The translations under genes were made by a program, and so were the position numbers. The notes under the pieces are model-generated. The model ran no database searches. It was not told the DNA's origin and saw nothing but the letters and a program-made list of their open reading frames with translations. From contig BLAL01000068.1 in assembly GCA_015698045.1 (NCBI GenBank), positions 1,194,110-1,258,109 on the forward strand: DNA of 64,000 nucleotides, given 5' to 3'. This DNA comes from Rhizophagus clarus (Eukaryota > Glomeromycota > Glomeromycetes > Glomerales > Glomeraceae). Positions 45,816-56,466 of the stretch are shown one piece after another. Within the stretch, counting starts at the first letter, position 1. Every line of letters begins with the position of its first letter.

Positions 45816-48800
45816 CATCGGAAAAGTTATATCAGTTCAGATCTGTGGTGATCTGTAATTTTAGCAGATTGCCGCATTTTTTTAATGCAATTTTGTTAAG
45901 AATCTGCGCAATACTGCAGAAATTATTTTTTTATTTTTTTCAAAGATTTTTTTATGAAAAATTTGTGATAATCTCCAAAATTGCAGATTTTTAAAATCAC
46001 TTCGTACAAAAATCTTTAAAGATTTTCACAATTTTCTTCTTTAATTTAATAAACTTTGCATGATAAACTTTGATAAGCTTCCAGTTTATTTTCTCACTTA
46101 ATTTCCTTTAAGACACTTAAGCTTTTTATTCGCAATACTTTAAGGAAACAATTTTTTTCAACATTTTTCATAAATATAATTTTTTTTTCAACACCTTTCA
46201 AAGAAACAATTTTTTTTTAACACTTCAAAGAAATAAATTTTTTTCAACGTCTTTCAATTTAAAGTCTAAAAATACCCTAAGAAAAAACTTTTTTTTGTAG
46301 TTTTTTAAGCTTCGAAATTTATTAAATAGACTTGCTATCTTTTCTATCTCCCTAAAAGAATCATTTTATAGACTCTCTACAAGACCTAAATGTACTTTTG
46401 ATGGTATTCCAGACATATGATCATAAACAAATGTTAGCTAATGCTAGTTTTTGAAGGTAACCTTCAAAAAAATTTTTTTTTTATTAATTTTATTTTAACA
46501 AACATCCATTAATGCTTGATTTCCTTTTTTGTAGGTCTGGAATACTGAAAAACAAATTCTAGCCTTCATTTTGAAGGTAAACTTTGAAATATTTAATTTA
46601 CTTTTATTTTGACGAACGTCACTAACTAAAGTTACTGCATTGAAGTTTGTAGCCGATCAGCTTCTGCGGTGTTATATGATCTAGAGATCGGTTGATAATC
46701 TAAAAAAATTTCTTTTGCAGCTTTTGCAGAACTCTTCTGAACTTCAGAATTAAAAAATAGGTATGTTTTTTTCATATTTCTTTTTTTTTTGTTTTGGAAA
46801 CGTTTCTGACATTCCCTCACTTTTTTTCTTTACTAAGGCTCTTTTGAACTTTGGAATGAGTGAACAAAATTATGCTGAAACTATACTTGTTTCAGCATTT
46901 CAAGATGAGTTTTTGCTGGAAATCTTAGCCAGACTCCACATTTCGAAGGTATGGCCTTCAAAATAATTTTTTTTTTATTAAATTAACTTAATAAACATTG
47001 ATTAACATTCGTTTATCTTTTTTTTTAGGTCCAGAACACTGAACATACAGGCTCAGACTTTATTTTGAAGGTAACTTTGAAAAAAAAATACCTTTTTTTT
47101 TATTTTCAACAAACGTTAACTAACATTTGTTTCATTTTTCTTAGGTCCAGAACTCCAATTCGAAGCGGACTGAAGTATTCGAAGGTGAAAATAATTTTTT
47201 TTTTATATATTTTATGAAATGTTAATGTTTCATTTTGTATTTCTTTTTTTTAGGTCCAAAACTCCATTCCGAGGCAGACTACTGTAAGTAAAAAAAAAGC
47301 TCTTTTTTTTTGTATTTTAGCGAAACGTTAGTAACATTTCGCTTTCTTCTTTTTTTTACGTCTGAAACTCCATTTTGAGGTGAACCACTAAGTAAAAAAA
47401 AAACATTTTTTTTTGTATTTTAGCAGTTAGTAACGTTTCACTTTTCTTCCTTTCTTTAGGTCCGGAACTTCACTTCGAGGTGGACCACTAAATAAAAAAA
47501 AAACTTTTTTTTTTTGTATTTTAGCAAAATATTAGTAACGTTTCGCTTCTCTTCTTTTTTTTTAGGTCCAGAACTTCACTTCGAGGCAGACTACTGTAAA
47601 TAAAAAAAAAAGATTTTTTTTTCGTATTTTAGTGAAATGTTACTAACATTTCACTTTTCTCCCTTTCTTTAGGTCCGAAACTCTATTTTAAGGCGGACCA
47701 ATTCAAGTAAAAAAAAAATAAGTTTTTTTTTTCATATTTTAGCGAAATGTTAGTAACGTTTCGCTTCTCTTCTTTTTTTTAAGTCTGAAACTCCACTTCG
47801 AGGCAGACCACTGTAAGTAAAAAAAAAAAGATTTTTTTTTTCGTATTTTAGTGAAACGTTACTAATGTTTTGCTTTTCTTCTTTTTTTTTAAGGTCCAGA
47901 ACTCTATTTCGAAGCGGACTATTAAGTAAAGAAAAAAAAAATAATTTTTTTTTTGTATTTTAGCAAAATGTTAGTAACATTTCGCTTTTCTTCTTTTTTT
48001 TAGATCTGGAACTTCATTTCGAGATGGACTATTAAGTAAAAAAAAACAATTTTTTTTACTTTAATTTCATTATGGTATTTCGAAGGTATAATTAATCTTC
48101 AAAAATTATTATTTTTTTTTGTTTTATTTAAACGAACATTACTAATGTTCATTTTTTTTTATTTTTTAGGATCCGGAATTTAGAGGCAGACTGGTATTTC
48201 GAAGGTATAATACCTTCGAAAATTATTATTTTTTTTTTATTTTATTTAAACAAGTTACTAATGTTTGTTTTTTTTTATTTTTTAGGTCTGGAAGTCCTTT
48301 ATAGGCGGACCACTGTAAATAAAAAAAAAAATAATTTTTTTTTACTTTTATTTCAACAAATGTTAACTAACGTTCATTTTCTTTCTTTTTTAGGTCCGGA
48401 AGAAGTGAACCGAGTTATTTCAAAGGTAAAAAAACCTCGAAATAATATTTTATTTTACAAAACGAAATGAAATTAACATTTCGTTTTATTTTTCTTTTTT
48501 TTAGGTCCAGAACTTGAAGCAGACCGAAGGTAAAAAAAATTATTTTTTATTTTGTTTTTATTTCAACGAATGTTAAATAATGTTTATTTTCATTTTTTTT
48601 AGATGGACCCCATCTCGCGGTAGATCAAGTATCATCCCAAAGATAAAAAAAAATTTTTATTAACAAAACGTTAATTAACGTTTCAAATTCATTTTTTAGA
48701 TTTGCATCTTTCTGGAGGTCTTCTAGAGGAATTCAAAGGTATTTACCTTCGAATTATTTTTTTTAAACGAAACGTCAACTAACCATTTCATTTTTATTTT

Positions 48801-49407
48801 ATAAGTTATCGGCTTTCCAGACGTTTACCAGACGAATTTCAAAGATTAAAATTTCGAAAAATATTAGTTTAGGTCTGCGGTTTTCTGACCTGTCTCTGGA
48901 TAGAATTTCAAAGTAAACAGAATTTAATTTTTTTTTTGTTTTTTTTTATTTAACGAAACATTTATTAACGGTTTCGTTAGTTTTTTTTGCAGGCACAGGA
49001 AACTAAAAGAAAGGTTCCAATCCTAATATAAAGGTAAAAAATCTTGAAAACCCCATTTTTTACATTTTTAACGAAACAGTGAAAGTAAAGAAAGAAAGAC
49101 CGGGAAATTTAGTGCATTTAATACCTGAAATAGTGTAGTTAATAGTGTAGTAAATTGATTTATTTGTAATGCTTTAATTAAATAAATTAAATAAATTAAT
49201 TGATGTTAAAGTAATTGTAAATTGTCAAAAATTTTGAAAAATTTTGCAGATTTGTTTTTGAAAATTTTCGCAGATTTTTTTGTGTTTGCAGAACTGCGCA
49301 GAAATCCATGAAATTTTTCAGTGCTGCATATCGGCATGTTCTCAAATCTGCGCAGAATTGGATTCTGCAGAATTGCACAGATCTGCAGACCAAAATTTTT
49401 CCCAATG
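45816..49407 (+). mobile_element. 3.5-kb inverted-copy element with mini-exon array, right copy
   Basis: Reverse-complement partner of 26331..29828. The inner end starts CATCGGAAAAGTTATATCAG and the outer end, reversed, starts CATTGGGAAAAATTTTGG. On the plus strand an exon-like block at about 46838-46949 has a TTTACTAAG acceptor, an open frame ALLNFGMSEQNYAETILVSA that continues to RLHISK, and a GTATGG donor. It is followed by the mini-exon array. The last block, after TTTTTTGCAG at about 48990, reads AQETKRKVPILI then stop. The antisense frames of 60-odd codons seen in both copies are shadows of the exon block. No transposase was found. Confidence 0.75.
47020..48910 (+). repeat. Tandem array of about 19 mini-exon/intron-like units, right copy
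   Basis: Units of about 100-115 bp begin near 47028, 47142, 47252, 47358, 47456, 47562, 47670, 47780, 47892, 48000, 48168, 48284, 48392, 48503, 48600, 48697, 48804 and 48870, with a final block near 48990. Each block follows TTTAG (or a near variant) and several are exactly 30 nt, such as units 3 and 6, which read VQNSIPRQTT and VQNFTSRQTT before GTAAGT or GTAAAT. The intron-like part carries the palindrome CGAAACGTTAGTAACATTTCG or a variant, then a T-rich tract. Some units have lost the donor (AAATAA) or gained a stop, so the array is not fully open. Confidence 0.75.
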
Positions 49408-49723
49408 GAGTAATTATTGTTTATGATGTTAGAAGCCTGAATATAATATCAGCAAATGTAAAAATGAACTGAAAATCATGTCATTTAATGAGGAATTTTG
49501 TTCTCTGAAAAAGATTGTAAATTTTTTGATTTATAAATAGTTAATTTTTTTTTTTTTAAAAAAATTAGTTTAATTTTTTTTTTTCTTGTACGAAATTTAC
49601 CATGGGTTGCTGGTAGCAATGATGAGTTTCAAAAGTTTATCTGGACTATAATAGTAGGATGAACTTTTTTTTTTGTTGTATGAAATATTTTTCAATTTTT
49701 TACATTCCTAATAAAGAGTTAAC

Positions 49724-50040
49724 AGACATTTTTTAAATATTATCTTGAATGCCAAATTGATATGATGATAATGTTAATTAAATTCATATTGCAGAAAATA
49801 TAAAAAAAAGCTGTTTAAAAATCTAAGGTTTCTGTTAAGATTGTTTGTTTCTTTACTATAAAAATGCTGATCAATAAATTACTTTTTAAAAAATTTCAGT
49901 TAAGTAAAATTATTAATTTGTATAATAAATTCCTTTTATTCAGCAATAAATTTTGAATTTTAAATAATTTTAACATTTAATTTTAATTTATAAATATCCA
50001 GTATGTTCAAAGCATGCCTTAGTAAAATTTTTGCCAATTA
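49724..50040 (+). repeat. Dispersed direct repeat, copy A
   Basis: About 320 bp starting GACATTTTTTAAATATTATC and ending near AAAATTTTTGCCAATTATCA. It is about 90% alike, by eye, to 61549..61885 on the same strand. No coding capacity was seen, so it is probably a small transposable-element fragment. Confidence 0.8.
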
Positions 50041-51863
50041 TCATAAAAAATAAAAATCGGTCGCTAAAATCAGTTTTTCTGACTGTTAAATCAGAATATA
50101 ACAAAAATCGGCAAAAATAGCGATGGTTATGCTAAAATAAGCAAAATTTGGCATGTCTTATATTGAAATTGGCAAGGCTATTTTAAATAGAGTAAAATCT
50201 GATTTTTTTTTATTTGACCTGTATTTGATATTAGTTTTTCAAGATCAAGTAGTTTGAATTTATAAATTGCTAATCTTTTCTTTCTTGCTTATATATAAAT
50301 ATATTATATTATTCAGTAATTGAATTTTACTTCTCTTTCTTCTGATATGTGATAATTTTTGAGACTTTATTGACAGTTTGCCCATCATAATTTTTTTTTT
50401 TGATATTTCAGGTTTTTTTTTTGAATTTTATAGAGTTATTAATGATAAAAAACATATGTTATTACTAAAAATAGCTATTTAAATATAGTATTGATTAGAA
50501 TACTATGATTGTCATCACATGATTTATTTATTTATACAGTCAAACTCTGATATAATGATATATTAGAACTTATATGAAATTTTAAAAAAATATCATTATA
50601 CCAATATTTATATACTTTCATATATGATGGAAAAATAAAATCCCATCATATATCAAATTTTTAATATATATCAGTATATTAGATATCAGTATATTGAGAT
50701 TAAACTGTATTTCACATTTTTTTTATTTTTTTTTTTGTCTTTCTAACAATTAAAAAATACTTTAGACCTTCAGAAGTACTAATTATATATAGTAGGATGT
50801 GTTTTCACTATTAATGTTTTTTTTCTTCTTTTCATATAAATATTTTTTATTATGTTCTAACATTTTTTTTTGTTTATTATTTTCTTCTACTAATTTTTTA
50901 CTAATATTTTCTTTTTCTTCTTACTAATATTACTACTAATATTTTCTTTTTCTTCTTACTAATATTTTTACTAATATTTTCTTTTTCTTCTTAATAATGT
51001 TCTTACTAACTTTTTTTTTTCTTTCTACTAATTTTCCTATTAACATTCCTATTAATTTTTCTACTAATCATTCTACTAATAACCTTCTTACTAATCTTTT
51101 CTTTTTCTTTTTACTAACATTCTTACTTTTTCTTTTTGCTAATATTCCTACTAATATGTTTTATATTTATATATCTATTACTTTGATTAACGTTTTCTTT
51201 TCTCTTACTAATATATTTACTAACCATTAATGTTTCTTTTAAATGCAAGTATAATGAACAAGAAACTTCATTATTATGTTATTTCATTTTGGTATTCAAC
51301 TTTAATTGGTTCTACATAGAATATAATTTGTATGATTGCTGCTTATTATACAGCATTAATAACTAAAAAAATGTGAATAAATTTAATAAAGTTTTAGTAT
51401 AAAAAATTTTATTTTTGCTTGAATAAGTTACCATTACATTTTATTAAAATTATAAATCTGTTATTAGTATTAATACAACCTATTAGATATCTATCTGATA
51501 TTTATTATATATGTATCCTATATATCTACCCAATACTTATTATATATATATATGTCATATATAACCAATATTAAATAATATATTAATATTTAATATCTAA
51601 ATGATATCTGTATGATATCTATATGATATATACTTAATATATCAGATATATAATATATATGTGATATGAGTTTGATATGTGTCTAATTTTTAACTGCCTG
51701 ATATATATGAGATATGTAGCACTTGTTTATACTATATGTCACTATTTTTCTGCATCTGATAGGTACATATTAGATATCTGATATGTGTAGTATATTTCAC
51801 ACATATCAGTCACATATCAGATATCTGATATGTATCCAATAGTATTGATTTTGATTTGTGTCT

Positions 51864-52071
51864 CCTATTGATAACATAATTGTACCTGATTCACATCTAT
51901 CTTATTGATATCCTATTGATAACATAATTGTACCTGATTTATACCTACTCTATTGATATTCTATTGATAATGTAATTGTATTTGATTTATGCCTATCCTA
52001 TTGATATCCTAGTAATTGTATCTGATTTATGCCTACCCTATTGATATTCTATTGATAACATTTTTTTAAAG
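51864..52071 (+). repeat. Tandem repeat, about 50-bp unit
   Basis: Four imperfect copies built on CTATTGATAACATAATTG, TACCTGATTTATACCTA and CTATTGATAT, one copy shortened. Non-coding. Confidence 0.7.
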
Positions 52072-54127
52072 TTATTAATCAGCTGTAAATCTGGTATTCT
52101 GAAAATTTTAAAACCATCTAGATCCAATATCAATAAATATATATTGCTATAAAGAACCAGAACAAGTATCAGTATATACTATATTACATTACGAAATTAT
52201 ATATAATACTGGACTATAATTTTTTATTATATGTGAAATAGAATAATGAAAATCATTGGTATATTAGGAATCAGATTTGACTATATAAACCTGGCTTGTT
52301 ATTTTACATCTATAGTCTGAAATTTAAAATCTTATAACTTAATTTTTAAAGTATTTTACTAAATTATAATAATTGCTACATTATATTATATGGTCTTTTT
52401 ATGTATTAAATAATTACTATAAATACATAAATTATTACTCAAAATCATAGGAATCAGTATCAATTAGTTATTAATCAGGTATTAATCAGTATCAATCAGC
52501 CAAATATCTGATTAATGACTAGTGAATAACATATTGGTAACTAATTGGTCAAATAGACATCAACCAGTCATCTAACTTCAAATATATTATAAATCAGTTA
52601 TATATCTGGCTGATGACTGGTTAATCATATTTTACTAGGTAGTAATAAATTATTAATAAACATATGGAATTTTTGCAATAAAAAGATATAAAACTTAAAA
52701 AAAATAAAAATTTAATTAATATTAAATTTACACTTATTTTAGTATAAAAAAATATAAGAGTAAATTTATACATCGTTTTTGTGACGCATCGCCTCTAAAC
52801 AGAATTATGTAATATCAGCTAAAATTAAAACATGTAACATTTAACAGGATGTGAAAAATAGATTTTTTACAACAAAAAAAATTCTGTCCCTGGAATATAT
52901 ACGAAAAAATGAAAAAAGTAGGGGTGTGATATAGGTAACAAAATGGAGGTGATAATATCGCAGGGGCGATATATAAATTATCTCAAAATATAATTAGTAT
53001 ATAAAGTAAATTTAAAAATCTTTTTGAATTTCATACCTTTCTATTGCAAAAATCCTATATAATTGATTGCCAATTGATACCTATTTAACTAAATATCATT
53101 AATCAGTTATTAATATGTTATCAATTAGCTATCAATCAGGTATATGACCAATTGATACCTAGTTGACAATAATTTGACTTGTGAATAAAATAATTCTATC
53201 AATATTGATGTTAAAGAGTTGCAATATATAACATTAGATTTGTTTTAATATAATGAATTAAATAAGAATAAGATCTTAAAATCAGTTCATTAGATCCAAA
53301 AATATTTATACTTTCATACTATTATATAAATTTTTAATAATGCAATACTAATTTTAAACAGATTGGCAATTAAAGATATTAAAAAATTGAAAAATAAAAA
53401 AAAAAAAATTTTAGAAATTAATAAAATAAAAATAATAAATATATTTACTACTAAAACTAATTAATTATTTATTATTTATTAATTAAATTACAATTAATTT
53501 TTAATATAATGAATCCTTAATATAATAAATTTTTGTTAATATGTGATATTTAACCAATTAAATATATTAAAATCCTTTGTTATAGTAAATAGCAAATTAA
53601 ATTGCTTGAATTTTTCACTATAACCCTATAGTAAAGTTGGAATATAGGATTTAAGATTCATTATATTAAGAATTGATTGTATTACTAATTATATTTCTAT
53701 CATTAGATTTAACAAGATCTAAATAAAAAATTTAAAAATTACAGATTTATGTTATTTTAAATTAAAAAAGCAGACTATATAACTAATAGTAAAATTTAAA
53801 TATAATAATTACAGTCAAACCTCTATACAATCGCACTCTATATAATCATACCTCTATATAAAAACTCAATTTTGTGAAACTGACTTTTACTTAGTTAATT
53901 TACTTCTTTATAATCACAATTTAGATATAATTACTATTATCACATAATCTGTAATATATATATTATTTTTACTAATAATTAAACCTATTTATAGTCATTA
54001 TAATTTCAGTCAGATCAAAATTTTAGCTGGAATTATAAACAAATTTCTTTTTTTAAAATATAAATTATAAGAAATTTTTAAAATTATTTTTTATAAAATG
54101 GCTATCACTTAAAAATATGCAATTCTT

Positions 54128-54345
54128 ATGATTTATAATTTTATAATTTATAATTTAGACCAAAATTAAGATAGATTTATAATTTTATAATTTATAATTT
54201 AGACCAAAATTAAGATAGATTTATAATTTTATAATTTATATTTAGACCAAAATTAAGATAGATTTATAATTTTATAATTTATAATTTAGACTAAAATTAA
54301 GATAGATTTATAATTTTATAATTTATAATTTAGACCAAAATTACT
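54128..54345 (+). repeat. Tandem repeat, about 48-bp unit, five copies
   Basis: Near-identical copies of TATAATTTATAATTTAGACC followed by AAAATTAAGATAGATTTATA. High identity between copies suggests recent expansion. Confidence 0.8.
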
Positions 54346-54394
54346 TTACAGAAACCTTGAAAATATGAGCGATGTTGAATTGATACGGGTACGA

Positions 54395-54770
54395 TATAAA
54401 TTTCATGTCATAATGGTATCAATTTCTGTGATGATATTGTTATAATGTTGATTTGATATCGTTACTTCATCACCATAATTTATCGCGAAAATATCGTGAC
54501 GATATCTATTCAAAAGAATATCAAATCGGCACAGCCTTGATATCATTACGATGTTGGTAATTTCAAAAAAAAAGGATGATATATTTGCGATATTGATTTG
54601 ATATCGTCACTTCATCCTACAATTTATCGCCGAGATATCGTGACAACATTTATTTAAAAAAATATCTGATCGGTATAGTCTTGATATCGTTACGATATTG
54701 GTAATTTCAGGGATAAAAAAAGATGTATTTACGATATTGATTTGATATCGTCACTTCATTGCCGCAACTC
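54395..54770 (+). repeat. Tandem repeat built on GATATCGTTACGATAT
   Basis: About two and a half copies of a roughly 150-bp unit. Marker words are TTGATTTGATATCGTCACTT, TTTATCGCCGAGATATCGTG and TTGATATCGTTACGATATTG, each partly palindromic around GATATC. Confidence 0.7.
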
Positions 54771-54892
54771 ATTTGTGGTATCGCAACTCATCTGCAATAC
54801 CGCAAATATTAAACTTTTTTTTTTTTTTACAACTTTTATATGTATAACGTGCTGCCATATTATTAAAATAAAATTCTGATATTTTTATACGA

Positions 54893-55060
54893 TTAAGCAA
54901 GATTACATAAAAATATACTATGGACTTTGACTACTTCCATATGTCGCCGCCACAGAGGTTGTTGAGATTGCGGTTGCAAAGGCTTCCAAATTTTAATAAG
55001 AGAATTCTTTTTACGAATTTCTTGTTCTTGTATAGGTTTATTATGATATTGAGAAGACAT
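54893..55060 (-). pseudogene. Truncated copy of the 5' end of the Q-rich gene at 58.3 kb
   Basis: Starting at 55060 the minus strand reads MSSQYHNKPIQEQEIRKKNS, then LIKIWKPLQPQSQQP. The Q-rich gene begins MSSQDLDKEQGIRKKGSLIK, then HWQPSQPQYQQP. After about 35 residues the similarity ends and the frame stops at 54893. The upstream CATTGATCTTACCACATCAT motif is also shared, so promoter and first codons were copied together. Confidence 0.7.
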
Positions 55061-55171
55061 TTTTAAAACTTGTTTGATGATGATTCTACAGGTTAAAATG
55101 TGAGTCAAAAATTTTTTTTTCTTCTCATTTTTTTTATTATTATAAATCAATTCTTTCATTCCTTATTTTTG

Positions 55172-55196
55172 CATTGATCTTACCACATCATGATCG
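55172..55196 (-). promoter_or_regulatory. Conserved upstream motif of the truncated Q-rich copy
   Basis: CATTGATCTTACCACATCAT followed by GATCG, at 112 bp upstream of the ATG at 55060. The same 25-bp word with one mismatch lies upstream of the full Q-rich gene at 58402-58426. Confidence 0.5.
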
Positions 55197-55359
55197 AGTA
55201 TGATTAATATGGTGGTCAATTTCGAAAGAAAAAATATATTTTTTTTGATATACTTTGATGTATTTTCCATATGATTTTAGATATTGAGAATTTGGTAAGA
55301 GAAGAGTTTTTTTAATTACTACTTTAACGAAATGTACTAACACTTGTTCTTTTTTTTAG

Positions 55360-55413
55360 ACAGGTTCAAAGCATGGGATTTCAACTGAAGCTCAGGGGTG
55401 TAGATTTCGGTGG
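55360..55413 (+). other. Isolated exon-like block (54 nt)
   Basis: Preceded by GTACTAACACTTGTTC and a TTTTTTTTAG acceptor, followed by GGTATTTT. The block reads TGSKHGISTEAQGCRFR in one frame. The upstream intron-like words (AACGAAATGTACTAACA) recall the mini-exon arrays, but the exon sequence is different. No partner exon was found. Confidence 0.35.
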
Positions 55414-56274
55414 GTATTTTATAACATTTTTTTTTTTAAATCTTTTTTTTTTAATGTACTATTACTAACAGTTCGTTTCTTTGGAATTTTTCTATTTTGT
55501 AAATTATACTAGTAGTTTATGTATTATTATTTAACCGTATAATAAAATAATTTATTGGCATTTTAAAATATATTAATCATGTTCTGTCAATCTTTACAAA
55601 ATTGTGAAAATTATCATAAAATGGTTTTAAATACATTGTCAGGATGACATATTTTATGATGTTCTGGTAAGCATCGGAAATGGGTTCTAATGTGATTTTC
55701 AAAATGATTTTTTATTATGTAAAATGTCTTTACAACCATATTAAAATTCGAATTTTAAGTACATTTATGATATCATAAAAGTATCATACGATATCTTGAA
55801 AAAATTGCCTTGTCCAGTAAAAGTAGTCTCATTTTATTTATGAATGTATATTTTAATATACAGTATTTGAAATGTATTAGAGACATTATTCTATTCAATA
55901 CATTTACTAAATTTTATCGACATGGTTAATAAATTTTTAAAATCGGAACGACTTTAATAATAATTCGTAACGATTTATCGGTAAATTGATCCACGATCGG
56001 TAGACGATTATTTGCATGATATGTTTACTATTCGGACACAATTCAATACATTTCAGCAAAGAATAAATTATATATATATTAAGCAAAATTATTGATATGA
56101 ACTTTATTTATGATTAAAAGTGTTAATAATAAAAGTATTAATAATGTAAATGTTAAGTATAATTACTAAATTATAGCTCTTCTATGCTAAATATTTACTA
56201 TAAACTATTGATCGAATAAAAAAATCAAAGCGCTATAACATTATAAGACCATCAAGTTTCCACGAATATTTATT
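55414..56274. other. Intergenic, nothing recognised
   Basis: AT-rich sequence with no coding, RNA or repeat feature I could support. Confidence 0.5.
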
Positions 56275-56392
56275 TTCTATCCCTTTTGTTCTTAGAGTAT
56301 TAAAAATCTTCCAGAACCTTAAAGTATTATCGTCACCACCAGCTCCAGCTACAATGTCCTCTCCATTTGGAGAAATATAAAAATAAAGGACG
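56275..56392 (-). pseudogene. WD40 fragment resembling the Cdc20/Cdh1 C-terminal blade
   Basis: The minus strand reads ISPNGEDIVAGAGGDDNTLR, then FWKIFNTLRTK. Fizzy/Cdh1 proteins have a last blade of the form SPDG...VTGAGDETLRFWNVF, so the match is specific rather than generic WD40. It has no start, no upstream blades and an odd GGDDN insertion, so it is a gene fragment. It could be an unannotated last exon only if upstream exons exist across the Q-rich gene, which is unlikely. Confidence 0.6.
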
Positions 56393-56466
56393 TGATAAAA
56401 ATGTAAAATGATACATAATAAAAATATATTATATAAAATTTATAATAACGCTTCTCACTAGCCTCC

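Larger units (their letters stand above)
49408..54892. other. Long AT-rich non-coding region with several local repeats
   Basis: No gene was recognised in about 5.5 kb. It holds the dispersed repeat at 49,724 and simple-sequence tracts at 50,885-51,235. ATATCTGATATGTG-type words fill 51,480-51,850, and tandem repeats near 51.9, 54.1 and 54.4 kb are listed separately. Poly-A/T runs are frequent. Confidence 0.55.

Noticed and set aside
26331-49407. One giant 23-kb fold-back transposon with 3.5-kb inverted ends
   Set aside because: Each 3.5-kb copy has its own pair of similar ends, and the interior holds unrelated relics in mixed orientation; two separate insertions explain it better, though not proven.
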